Position numbers and translations under genes: made by a program. Below the pieces are notes generated by a model, which saw only the letters and a program-made list of their open reading frames with translations, was not told the origin of the DNA and searched no databases. This document shows, piece by piece, positions 15,694 to 22,966 of a DNA stretch of 64,000 nt; the first letter of the stretch is position 1; each line of letters opens with the position of its first letter. Source of the DNA: Pseudomonas lactis (lineage in GTDB: Bacteria; Pseudomonadota; Gammaproteobacteria; Pseudomonadales; Pseudomonadaceae); the NCBI RefSeq assembly GCF_001439845.1, contig NZ_JYLO01000013.1:124001-188000 (forward strand), in the 5' to 3' direction.

Positions 15694-16524
15694 TCACTTC
15701 AAACGGTTGGAAAGAAATTGCTGCAAGCGTTCGCTGGTGGGATGGTCGAGGATCTCGGCGCCGCCGTGTTCCTCGACTCGGCCCTGGTGCAGGAACAGCA
15801 CTTGGCTGGACACCTGGCGGGCAAAGCCCATTTCGTGGGTGACCATCAGCATGGTACGACCTTCCTCGGCCAACGTCTGTATGACTTTGAGCACTTCTCC
15901 TACAAGTTCCGGGTCCAGGGCCGAGGTGGGTTCATCGAACAGGATAATCTCCGGTTCCATTGCCAGCGCGCGCGCAATGGCCACGCGCTGCTGCTGGCCA
16001 CCGGACAGGAACGCCGGATATTGGTCCGCCACGCGGCTCGGCAGGCCGACCTTGTCCAGGTACAGCCGCGCACGCTTCTCGGCTTCGGCGGCGCTCACGT
16101 TCAGCACCCGGCGCGGGGCCATGGTGATGTTTTCCAGCACGGTCATGTGGCTCCACAGGTTGAAGTGCTGGAACACCATGGCCAGGCGCGTACGCAGGTT
16201 TTGCAGTTGCGCCTGGTGCGGCGCACGGGTGCCGGCGCGGCCTGGTTGCATTTCGATGCTGATACCGTCCAGGGTGATCACCCCGGCGTCAGGCTGTTCC
16301 AGAAAGTTGATGCACCGCAGCATCGTGCTTTTGCCCGAACCGCTGGCGCCGATCAAGCTGATCACATCGCCCTGGCGTGCGTTGAGGGACACGCCCTTGA
16401 GCACTTCGTGTTCGCCGTAGCGTTTATGGATACCTTCGACTTGCAGCTTGATGGCCGCCGTGGCGGTGTTGCCGACGGGTACATCCATTGGATAAGCGGC
16501 CAGGGCCTGCGCGGACTGGTTCAT
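15694..16524 (-). CDS. Polar amino acid ABC transporter ATP-binding protein (HisP/AotP type)
   Basis: This 276-residue ATPase has Walker A GASGSGKST (about 58-66), Q-loop, signature LSGGQQQRVAIARAL, Walker B IILFDEPTSALDPE and the H-loop VTHEMGFARQ. RCINFLEQPDAG and the GVSLNARQGD context are typical of the histidine/arginine/ornithine group. The N-terminus is about 25 residues longer than usual; a later start cannot be excluded. It lies 3 bases after the permease stop and energises uptake by the two permeases and binding protein of the same operon. Confidence 0.92.
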   Translation of the reverse strand: MNQSAQALAAYPMDVPVGNTATAAIKLQVEGIHKRYGEHEVLKGVSLNARQGDVISLIGASGSGKSTMLRCINFLEQPDAGVITLDGISIEMQPGRAGTRAPHQAQLQNLRTRLAMVFQHFNLWSHMTVLENITMAPRRVLNVSAAEAEKRARLYLDKVGLPSRVADQYPAFLSGGQQQRVAIARALAMEPEIILFDEPTSALDPELVGEVLKVIQTLAEEGRTMLMVTHEMGFARQVSSQVLFLHQGRVEEHGGAEILDHPTSERLQQFLSNRLK

Positions 16525-16527
16525 GGG

Positions 16528-17241
16528 TTAGCCTCGGGTAGGAACAAGAAAGCGCATCCAGCGACGTTCGGCCAGCCTGAACAGGCCCACCAGTGCAAAG
16601 GACAGCAGCATGTAGAGCAGGGCGGCGATGCCGAAAGCCTGGAAGGTCAGGAACGTCTCGGCATTCGCATCGCGGGCGACCTTGAGGATGTCGGCGACGG
16701 TGGCGGTGAACGCCAGCGACGTGGCGTGCAGCATCAGGATCATTTCATTGCTGTAGGCCGGCAGGGCACGACGCAAGGCGGCGGGCACGATCACAAACAG
16801 GTTCAGCCGCCAGCCGTGCAGGCCATAGGCGCGTGCCGCTTCGATCTCGCCATGGGGAATGTTGCGGATCGCCCCGGCGAAAATTTCCACGGTGTAGGCG
16901 CAGGTGTTGAGCACAAACGCCAACAGCGTGCAGTTCAGCGCATTGCGGAAAAACTGGTTGAGCAAGGCGTTGTCCTGCACCACCTCCAGGCTGTACAGCC
17001 CGGTGTAGCAAATCAGCAGTTGGATATACAGCGGCGTGCCGCGGAACAGGTAGGTGTAGACCTCCACCGGCCAGCGCAGCCAGAAATGCTCTGACACGCG
17101 TGCCAGCGCCAGGGGGATCGACAGGCCGAAGCCGAGCACCACCGAGATAATGAACAGCCACAAGGTCATGGCAACACCGGACACACCGCTGCCATCGCTG
17201 AACAGGTAGGCCAGGCCGTATTGCTGGAACAGTTCGATCAT
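16528..17241 (-). CDS. Polar amino acid ABC transporter permease (HisM/AotM type)
   Basis: This is a 237-residue inner membrane permease with five hydrophobic segments. The conserved EAA-type loop is EIEAARAYGLHGWRLNLFVI (about residues 130-150), and RGTPLYIQLLICYTGLYSLE is typical of HisM-type subunits. Its start overlaps the stop of the partner permease by 4 bases. With that partner it forms the channel for basic or ureido amino acids such as arginine, ornithine or citrulline, judged by the linked catabolic genes. Confidence 0.92.
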   Translation of the reverse strand: MIELFQQYGLAYLFSDGSGVSGVAMTLWLFIISVVLGFGLSIPLALARVSEHFWLRWPVEVYTYLFRGTPLYIQLLICYTGLYSLEVVQDNALLNQFFRNALNCTLLAFVLNTCAYTVEIFAGAIRNIPHGEIEAARAYGLHGWRLNLFVIVPAALRRALPAYSNEMILMLHATSLAFTATVADILKVARDANAETFLTFQAFGIAALLYMLLSFALVGLFRLAERRWMRFLVPTRG

Positions 17242-17939
17242 CGCGCCATCCCCTTGATGCCCAGGTTATAGCGCCGTTCCAGGCGCTTGAAGATGCGGTT
17301 GGAGAGAGTGGTAATCACCAGGTACACCAGGCCCGCGAGGATCAGGAAGTACAGCGGCTCACTCGTGGACTTGCCAGCGTTCTGCGCGGCCTTGACCAGG
17401 TCTGACAGGCCGATGATCGACACCAGCGCCGTGGACTTGAGCAGCACCAGCCAGTTATTGCCCAGGCCCGGCAGGGCAAAGCGCATCAGTTGCGGGAACA
17501 GCACCAGGTGAAAGCGCTGCCAGCGGCTCAGGCCGTAGGCGGTGGCGGCTTCCAGTTGGCCGGCCGGCACACTGAGGATCGCGCCCCGGAAGTTCTCGGT
17601 GAAATACGCCCCGTAGATAAACCCCAGGGTGACCACCCCGGCGGTAAACGGGTCGATTTCAACGTAGTTCCAGCCGAACGCTTCGGTCAGGTCGTTGAGC
17701 CACAGTTGCAGGCTGTAAAAGATCAGCAGGATCAGCACCAGGTCCGGCACGCTGCGGATCAACGTGGTGTAGAGCGTGGCCGGCACACGCAGCCATTTGG
17801 CGCTGGAGAGTTTGGCGCCAGCGGCGACCAGGCCCAGGGTAAGGCTCAGAGCCAGGGCGAGGAACGCCAGCTTGAGCGTCATCCAGGCACCCTGGGCCAG
17901 CATCGGGCCGTAGCCTTGCAGGTTGAGGAGGTCGTTCAT
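17238..17939 (-). CDS. Polar amino acid ABC transporter permease (HisQ/AotQ type)
   Basis: This is a 233-residue inner membrane permease with about five hydrophobic segments. It has the HisQ-type phrase LIRSVPDLVLILLIFYSLQ and the EAA loop QLEAATAYGLSRWQRFHLVL (about 130-150). A REPIN (17972-18058) lies in the 137-base gap upstream, between it and the binding-protein gene. This resembles the usual arrangement where the abundant binding protein is separated from lower-level membrane components by a REP hairpin. Confidence 0.92.
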   Translation of the reverse strand: MNDLLNLQGYGPMLAQGAWMTLKLAFLALALSLTLGLVAAGAKLSSAKWLRVPATLYTTLIRSVPDLVLILLIFYSLQLWLNDLTEAFGWNYVEIDPFTAGVVTLGFIYGAYFTENFRGAILSVPAGQLEAATAYGLSRWQRFHLVLFPQLMRFALPGLGNNWLVLLKSTALVSIIGLSDLVKAAQNAGKSTSEPLYFLILAGLVYLVITTLSNRIFKRLERRYNLGIKGMAR

Positions 17940-17971
17940 GGGGAAATCTCGAAGGAGCGCACGTATTTATT

Positions 17972-18058
17972 GTGGGAGCTGGCTTGCCTGCGATAGCGGT
18001 GGTGCGGTCACGGCATGGGTGCCTGAACCACGGCTATCGCGGGCAAGCCCGCTCCCAC
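17972..18058. repeat. REPIN between binding-protein and permease genes
   Basis: An inverted pair of GTGGGAGC-GGCTTGCC-type REP units spanning about 87 bases. It sits within the transporter operon just after the binding-protein gene, where it could protect that upstream mRNA segment from 3' decay and so raise binding protein over permease. Confidence 0.88.
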
Positions 18059-18076
18059 ATGGGCACGGGTTGCCGG

Positions 18077-18856
18077 TTACTCGTTGTAGATGTCCTGATC
18101 GCCAAAGTATTTCTTCTGGATCTTGGCGTAGGTGCCATCGGCCTGGACGGCGGCTATGCCCTTGTTGATCAGCTCACGCAGAGCCTGGTCGTTCTTGCGC
18201 AGGCCCATGGCGATGTCCAGGGGCAGGGTTGGGTCCTTGAAGGCCGGGCCGGTCTTGAAGTCGGCGCCTTCGGGTTTGGACAGGAAGTTGAGCTGGGCTT
18301 CGAGCTTGTCCGTCAGGGTGGCGTCGAGGCGGCCATTTTGCAGGTCGGCATAGTTCTGTTCCTGGGACTGGTACGCCTTGATCTGTGCACCGAGCTTGGC
18401 CAGGTGCGCGCGGGCATAGGCTTCCTGCAAAGAGCCTTGCAGCACGCCGACCTGTTTGCCGTTCAGCGACTCGGGGGTGTCACCGAAGGTGGCGTTTTTG
18501 CGGGTGATCACCGAGGTGGGGCTGAGGAACAGCCGGTCAGTGAAGTCGATGACTTTCTCGCGGGCCGGGGTCACGGCCATGGAAGACATGATCGCGTCGA
18601 ACTTGCGCGCACGCAGGGCCGGGATCATGCCGTCGAATTCGTTGTGCACCCAGGTGCATTTCACTTCGAGCTTGGCGCAGATGGCGTTGCCCAATTCGAT
18701 ATCGAAGCCTTGCAGGCTGCCATCGGCGGCGACGGATTCGAAGGGCGGGTATTCGGGGAACACGCCAAACCGGATTTCTTTCCAGTCCTGGGCGTGGGCG
18801 GCGGTGGCGCACAGTGGCAACAGCAACGCAGCGAAGAGTGATCGCAGAGGAGTCAT
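18077..18856 (-). CDS. Periplasmic lysine/arginine/ornithine-type binding protein
   Basis: This is a 259-residue family 3 solute-binding protein. The signal peptide ends near TAAHAQ (about residue 22). The mature start WKEIRFGVFPEYPPFESVAA and the segments GFDIELGNAICAKL and DGMIPALRARKFDAIMSSMA are standard for the LAO/HisJ/ArtJ group. Two cysteines (ICAKLEVKC, about residues 60-67) are spaced as in the LAO-family disulfide. Linked ornithine cyclodeaminase and CtlX-like genes suggest citrulline, ornithine or arginine as ligand. Transcription likely starts in the 18857-19083 gap, which holds palindromic operators. Confidence 0.92.
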   Translation of the reverse strand: MTPLRSLFAALLLPLCATAAHAQDWKEIRFGVFPEYPPFESVAADGSLQGFDIELGNAICAKLEVKCTWVHNEFDGMIPALRARKFDAIMSSMAVTPAREKVIDFTDRLFLSPTSVITRKNATFGDTPESLNGKQVGVLQGSLQEAYARAHLAKLGAQIKAYQSQEQNYADLQNGRLDATLTDKLEAQLNFLSKPEGADFKTGPAFKDPTLPLDIAMGLRKNDQALRELINKGIAAVQADGTYAKIQKKYFGDQDIYNE

Positions 18857-18954
18857 GTGTCGGTCCCTATATTTTGTAATTGATGTCAGGGGCAGTGAAT
18901 AACTGGGAGCAGAGAATGCTTCATGATGGTGCGTTTTTTGTGTCGTTTACCCCC

Positions 18955-19008
18955 TGCGCAAAGCGCAAATTGCGCTGTTAAAACATGCAATGCAGCGGAA
19001 TCGGCTGT
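18955..19008. promoter_or_regulatory. Operator region of the amino acid transporter operon (palindrome array)
   Basis: Dyads lie 99-152 bases upstream of the binding-protein start: TGCGC-AAA-GCGCA (18955-18967), AGCGCAA-A-TTGCGCT (18962-18976), and the 17-base element GCAGCGGAATCGGCTGT (18992-19008). The last matches a perfect 17-base dyad upstream of ctlX (21181-21197) at 15 of 17 positions. A phased array of short dyads suits an Lrp/AsnC-family regulator, and one is encoded in this operon. Confidence 0.6.
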
Positions 19009-19083
19009 GACACCGGCAAAATCGGCTTTTAACCCAGCAGAATCTGGCCTGCCCTGGGCGCAAAGCGGCAGGCCAGAGCGGTT

Positions 19084-20130
19084 TCAAGCGCGCTTTTTAT
19101 GCTGTACCAAAGGTTGCTGGGCCAGGCGTGCGAACAGGTTTTTCGGGTCGGCCAGGTCCGGCACCAGCTCCAGCTCACTGCCCACTTCCAGGGCTTTGGC
19201 CACGTCCAGTACGTAGCGCAGGGCCGAGTAGTCTTCGATGGCAAAACCCACTGAGTCGAACAGGGTGATTTGGCGGTCATTCTCGCGGCCCGGCTGTTGG
19301 CCGTTGATCACTTGCCACAGCTCGGTGACCGGCGAATCTTCCGGCATATGCTGGATTTCGCCTTCGATGCGGCTTTGCGGTTCGTACTCGACGATCACCC
19401 GGGCGCGCTCGACGATGCGGCGGTCCAGCTCGGTCTTGCCCGGGCAGTCACCGCCCACGGCATTGAGGTGCATGCCTGGCTCGATCATCTCGTCAGTCAG
19501 GATGGTGGCGTAGGCCTTGTCCGCAGTGACGGTGGTGACAATGTCCGCGCCTTTGACCGCCTCGGCGACGCTGGCGGCCAGGATCACCTTGATCGCCGGG
19601 AACGCTTTGAGGTTGGCGGCGAGCTTGGCGGTGGCCTGGGGGTCGATGTCGAACAGGCGGATTTCAGTAATGCCGAGCATGGCGTGGAAGGCCAGGGCCT
19701 GGAATTCGCTTTGGCAGCCGTTGCCAATCAGCGCCATGCTGCGGCTGTTGGCGCGGGCCAGGTAGCGGGCGACCAGGGCCGAGGTGGCGGCGGTGCGGAT
19801 GGCGGTGGTGAGGGTCATTTCCGCCAGCAGCACCGGCTTGCCGGTGTCGACGTCGCCCAAGGCACCGAACGCCATCACGGTGAGCATGCCGGCCAGGGTG
19901 TTTTTCGGATGGCCGTTGACGTACTTGAAGGCGTACAGCGAGGCGTCGGACACCGGCATCAGCTCGATCACGCCATCCGGTGAATGGTTGGCCAGGCGCG
20001 CGCATTTTTCGAAATCCTGCCAGCGCAGGTAGTCGGCGCGAATGTAGTCGGCCATCTCGGTGATGCAGGTTTGCAGGCCTTTTTGCGATACCAGGTAGCT
20101 GAGGTCGTTGACGTCGATATAACGGGTCAT
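19084..20130 (-). CDS. Ornithine cyclodeaminase
   Basis: This 348-residue NAD-dependent enzyme converts L-ornithine to L-proline and ammonia. It belongs to the OCD/mu-crystallin family: MLTVMAFGALGDVDTGKPVL, then TTAIRTAATSALVARYLA (about 115-135), the Rossmann motif LIGNGCQSEFQ (about 148-158), the adenine-ribose acidic residue in RLFDIDP, and GGDCPGKTELD (about 240-250) with the catalytic aspartate. Length is normal. It starts 11 bases after the ctlX-like stop with an AGGAGT ribosome site, so the two form one operon that would take citrulline to proline. A 9-base hairpin stem follows the stop but without a U-tract. Confidence 0.93.
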   Translation of the reverse strand: MTRYIDVNDLSYLVSQKGLQTCITEMADYIRADYLRWQDFEKCARLANHSPDGVIELMPVSDASLYAFKYVNGHPKNTLAGMLTVMAFGALGDVDTGKPVLLAEMTLTTAIRTAATSALVARYLARANSRSMALIGNGCQSEFQALAFHAMLGITEIRLFDIDPQATAKLAANLKAFPAIKVILAASVAEAVKGADIVTTVTADKAYATILTDEMIEPGMHLNAVGGDCPGKTELDRRIVERARVIVEYEPQSRIEGEIQHMPEDSPVTELWQVINGQQPGRENDRQITLFDSVGFAIEDYSALRYVLDVAKALEVGSELELVPDLADPKNLFARLAQQPLVQHKKRA

Positions 20131-20141
20131 GGCAAGACTCC

Positions 20142-21068
20142 TTATTGAAATGAGGGACGGGCCGGCAGATGCACTTCGGCCAGCATGCAGCGGGCACTGC
20201 CGCCGCCGATGCGTTCGATGTTGTCGATATTCACCACCACCGGCCGCGTATGACGCTCTACGTGCTGGCGCTGCGCCGGGTACAAGGCGCCCCAGGCACT
20301 GGCGGACATCACCAGCAATGGCTGGCCGTCGCGGTCGTGGACTTCCAGCATGTTGCCGGCGAAGGCTTCCAGCTGGTCGAAGTCCAGGCTGAGGATGTCC
20401 TTGCCGGTGTCACGCAGAGAGCGTTCCAGGGCCAGGCGCTCGCTGTCGTCGGGCAGGGCTTGCAGGCACACCACCGCGAGGTCACGGCCAACGCTCATCA
20501 TCACGTTGCTGTGGTAGATCGGTGCCTGGTGACGGTCCAGGGCGTGGAACACGCAGAGTTGGTAGTCGAGGCGCTCGGCAAACTGGCGCAGCGCCGCATG
20601 GTGGGTGCGCCCCGAATGGCAGGCGTAGCTGATGCGGTGCTGGCGGTCGAGCACCATGCTGCCGGTGCCTTCCAGGAAGATGTTCTGTTGTTCCAGGTGG
20701 CTGAGGTCGATGGTGGCGTTGATCGAAAAGCGTTGCTCCAGGACTCGCAGCACGCCCTTGTTGCGCTCCAGTCGGCGGTTCTGGCCTTCCATGGGGTAGA
20801 GCACCAGGCTGCCGTCGGCATGGCTGCTCCACCAGTTGTTGGGGAAGATCGAGTCGGGCGTGTGGGGCGCCGGCGTGTCCTGCACCACCAGCACTTCCAC
20901 GCCGTGCTGGCGCAGGGTGTCGACATAACCGTCGAACTCCTCCAGCGCTTTGTGCTGTGCACTGAGCGGGTCCAGCGGCGGGCGTTGGAAACGGTTGTTG
21001 ATCGCGGTATCCGGGTTGAAGGCAAAGCGCGCCGGGCGGATCATCAGGACGGTGTTGGTGGTTTGCAT
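20142..21068 (-). CDS. ctlX: Citrulline utilization hydrolase CtlX-like (arginine deiminase superfamily)
   Basis: This 308-residue protein has the guanidino/ureido-group hydrolase fold. Signatures are MIRPARFAFNPDTAINNRFQ (9-28), PDSIFPNNWWSSHADG (catalytic acidic residue region, about 72-87), EGTGSMVLDR, the histidine region YHSNVMMSVGRDLAV, and GGGSARCMLAEVHLP with the nucleophile Cys294 near the C-terminus. NCBI annotates close relatives as citrulline utilization hydrolase. Pairing with ornithine cyclodeaminase supports citrulline to ornithine, CO2 and ammonia. Upstream reading frame to 21212 is not needed; the ATG at 21066-21068 fits the family. A dimethylarginine or arginine substrate is the main alternative. 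Confidence 0.8.
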   Translation of the reverse strand: MQTTNTVLMIRPARFAFNPDTAINNRFQRPPLDPLSAQHKALEEFDGYVDTLRQHGVEVLVVQDTPAPHTPDSIFPNNWWSSHADGSLVLYPMEGQNRRLERNKGVLRVLEQRFSINATIDLSHLEQQNIFLEGTGSMVLDRQHRISYACHSGRTHHAALRQFAERLDYQLCVFHALDRHQAPIYHSNVMMSVGRDLAVVCLQALPDDSERLALERSLRDTGKDILSLDFDQLEAFAGNMLEVHDRDGQPLLVMSASAWGALYPAQRQHVERHTRPVVVNIDNIERIGGGSARCMLAEVHLPARPSFQ

Positions 21069-21180
21069 GGGGGCACGGGTCCGTTGGGGATCTTGTGCCG
21101 CTATTTTGTGCGTTGTGGGGAAAGGATCCCGGCTGAAACAGCGGGGTGGCTCAGCCAAGAAAGCTGAAAACGGGAGTGGC

Positions 21181-21197
21181 GCAGCCGAATCGGCTGC
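21181..21197. promoter_or_regulatory. 17-base perfect dyad upstream of ctlX
   Basis: GCAGCCGA-A-TCGGCTGC is a perfect 8-1-8 inverted repeat, 113 bases upstream of the ctlX start. The same element, with two changes, occurs upstream of the linked transporter operon (18992-19008). Between it and the gene are further short dyads such as GCTGAAACAGC and GGCTCAGCC. It is probably the binding site of the linked Lrp-type regulator. Confidence 0.6.
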
Positions 21198-21219
21198 CAA
21201 GTTGAAATGCAATCAAACT

Positions 21220-21305
21220 GTGGGAGCTGGCTTGCCTGCGATAGCGGTGTGTCAGCCCCATTAATCTGACTGATACACCGCTATCGCAGGCAAGCCAGCT
21301 CCCAC
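21220..21305. repeat. REPIN between ctlX and the GNAT gene
   Basis: An inverted REP pair of about 86 bases with ends GTGGGAGCTGGCTTGCCTGC and complement, in the divergent gap between the leftward ctlX and the rightward acetyltransferase gene. It is one of the few REPINs here between divergent promoters; most lie at gene ends. Confidence 0.9.
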
Positions 21306-21351
21306 ATTGGTATTGTGGTGTTTGTTATCGCTGTGTCAGCCAGGAGGAACC

Positions 21352-22248
21352 ATGTCTACCGCTGTTCGCCTTGCCCAACCCTCAGATGCCGAGGGCATCA
21401 GTGAAGTCATCCTGGCTGCGCTGCACAGCAGCAACGCGCGTGATTACCCCGCGGATGTGATTGCGCGGGTTGCCAGCAACTTCACCCCCGACGCGGTGCT
21501 GGCGTTGCTCCAGCGGCGGGTGGTGCTAGTGGCAACGGAGGATCAACTGATCGTCGCTACGGCGGCACTGGATGGCAATGTGGTGCGCTCGGTGTTCGTC
21601 AACCCGGCACTGCAAGGGCAGGGCATCGGCCGGCTATTGATGATCGAAATCGAACTGCGCGCCCGTGAAGCCGGCGTGACGGTCTTGAGCGTGCCGTCCT
21701 CGCTGACGGCGCAAGCCTTCTACGCCAAGCTGGGTTTTCACAACGTGCGTGACGTGTACCACGGCAACGAGCGCACGTTGGTGATGGAAAAGGCGCTGTT
21801 GTCCCGCCACCCCATCGGGCCGTATCGCGACCGTCAGCACCGTGCCCAGGTGATTGAGTTATGGCAGCAGGCGTTTGGCTATGACACGGCCCATAACCTG
21901 CCGAGCCTGGCGATTGATAAGAAACTGACGGTCAATGACGGGTTGTTCTTTGTTGCCACCGACAACAACGCTGTGATCGGTACCATCCTCGCCGGCTATG
22001 ACGGCCATCGTGGCTGGTTGTATTCGGTGGCGGTGCATACCGACTATCGGCGCCATGGCCTGGGATCGTCGCTGGTGCGCTATGCCGAACAGGCGTTGAC
22101 GGCGCTGGGTTGCATGAAGATCAACCTGCAGATCACCGGCGGCAATGACGCGGTGGTGGGGTTTTATGAGGCGCTGGGGTATGGGGTGGAGCCGAGGATC
22201 AGTATGGGTAAGAGGATCGTTGAGTGTATTCCAGGACAAAGTAGATGA
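21352..22248 (+). CDS. Tandem two-domain GNAT-family N-acetyltransferase
   Basis: This 298-residue protein has two GNAT domains in one chain. Domain 1 (about 5-145) has the acetyl-CoA loop FVNPALQGQGIGRLLMIEIE and AQAFYAKLGF. Domain 2 (about 160-290) has VAVHTDYRRHGLGSSLVRYA and VGFYEALGYG, resembling YpeA-type acetyltransferases. Both keep the R/Q-x-x-G-x-G pyrophosphate loop, so both could be active. The ATG at 21352 follows a strong CAGGAGGAAC site; an in-frame TTG further upstream overlaps the REPIN. The substrate is unknown. The last 25 codons have a decayed duplicate about 585 bases downstream. Confidence 0.88.
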   Translation: MSTAVRLAQPSDAEGISEVILAALHSSNARDYPADVIARVASNFTPDAVLALLQRRVVLVATEDQLIVATAALDGNVVRSVFVNPALQGQGIGRLLMIEIELRAREAGVTVLSVPSSLTAQAFYAKLGFHNVRDVYHGNERTLVMEKALLSRHPIGPYRDRQHRAQVIELWQQAFGYDTAHNLPSLAIDKKLTVNDGLFFVATDNNAVIGTILAGYDGHRGWLYSVAVHTDYRRHGLGSSLVRYAEQALTALGCMKINLQITGGNDAVVGFYEALGYGVEPRISMGKRIVECIPGQSR

Positions 22249-22291
22249 CCGACAGCACTCTGATCACCCGTCTAACCTTTGAGGCTTACGC

Positions 22292-22573
22292 TTATTTTTT
22301 TTTCTGCTTCGCGGTATAGCCTTTCATTGCCGCAAAAGCATTCGCCAAGTTCAGAAACAGGATCTTGTCGTCAATATCCCCTTCGACATCGCCGTCACCG
22401 TCGGCATCCCCCGGGCTTGAGGAACGGTCATAAAAACCATTTTTCTCGCTGGAACTGGCATACACCAGAAGAGGGTCGGGATCGTTGGGGGCATTCAGTA
22501 CTTCCATCAATATTTCTTTGCTTGCGTCACCTTCGAAGTCATCTGTCGTGAGGTGAATAATAAAGCTGCCCAT
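22292..22573 (-). CDS. Small acidic hypothetical protein, AT-rich, EF-hand/dockerin-like acidic stretch
   Basis: I do not recognise this 93-residue protein. It starts with MGSFIIHLTTDDFEG from an ATG with an excellent AAGGAGAC site; 14 further in-frame codons upstream lack one. Residues 55-69 (GDADGDGDVEGDIDD) are almost all Asp/Gly/Glu and resemble a calcium-binding loop, though the twelfth position is off register. The C-terminus is KQKKK, encoded by a 9-base A/T run. G+C is near 50 percent by eye, well below neighbours. There is no signal peptide or membrane segment. It lies convergent to the GNAT gene, within what looks like inserted DNA. Confidence 0.6.
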   Translation of the reverse strand: MGSFIIHLTTDDFEGDASKEILMEVLNAPNDPDPLLVYASSSEKNGFYDRSSSPGDADGDGDVEGDIDDKILFLNLANAFAAMKGYTAKQKKK

Positions 22574-22678
22574 GAGGTGTCTCCTTGAGGTTTGGTGAGA
22601 ATCCAGCCTCTGCATTTATAATCCCGATCCCTGCGCATCTCTACTGTCAAACTTGACAGGGTGGATGCATTTACAGTT

Positions 22679-22736
22679 GATCGTTCCCGCGCTCTGTGTG
22701 GGGGTTCCGCCTGGGACGCTCCGCGTCCCGCTGGAC
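22679..22736. repeat. Degenerate copy of the GTTCCCACGCTC palindrome family
   Basis: This stretch carries GATCGTTCCCGCGCTCTGTG and GGGACGCTCCGCGTCCC, recognisable as the left half of the repeat seen at 14931, 46277 and 54079 but with several changes and no matching right half. It immediately precedes the GNAT remnant. Confidence 0.65.
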
Positions 22737-22741
22737 AACTT

Positions 22742-22815
22742 AGGGTTTTGTGAGGCGCTGGGGGAATGGGGTGGGGCTGAAGATCAGTATGGGCAAGAAG
22801 ATTGCAGAGAATATT
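22742..22815 (+). pseudogene. Decayed copy of the 3' end of the GNAT acetyltransferase gene
   Basis: This stretch aligns with 22159-22230, the end of the intact acetyltransferase gene. Shared blocks include GGGTTTT, GAGGCGCTGGGG and AGATCAGTATGGG. In frame it would encode FCEALG, then after a one-base insertion ISMGKKIAENI, against FYEALG and ISMGKRIVECI in the intact gene. There is no start codon and the frame is broken. It is a remnant of a paralogue or of a target duplication produced when the intervening segment entered. Confidence 0.75.
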
Positions 22816-22846
22816 GCGCCACGTTCTTGAAGGCGCAGAAACCAGT

Positions 22847-22933
22847 GTGGGAGCTGGCTTGCCTGCGATAGCGGTGGGTCTGTAGCCAATATGCTGGCTG
22901 ACAGTTTGCTATCGCAGGCAAGCCAGCTCCCAC
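22847..22933. repeat. REPIN downstream of ilvE
   Basis: An inverted REP pair, about 87 bases, with ends GTGGGAGCTGGCTTGCCTGC and complement. It lies just beyond the ilvE stop codon on its 3' side, so it would form the end hairpin of the leftward ilvE message. Confidence 0.9.
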
Positions 22934-22966
22934 AAGTTTTTGTGGTGTCGCTGGAGTTTGTGGCTG

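Noticed and set aside
19034..19070. Possible terminator hairpin after the ornithine cyclodeaminase gene
   Set aside because: TGGCCTGCC pairs with GGCAGGCCA, but no U-tract follows on the minus strand, so it was left out as a terminator.
22679..22736. Possible CRISPR or IS end
   Set aside because: Repeats here and elsewhere are palindromic, irregularly spaced and belong to known REP-like families; no cas genes, transposase or regular spacers are present.
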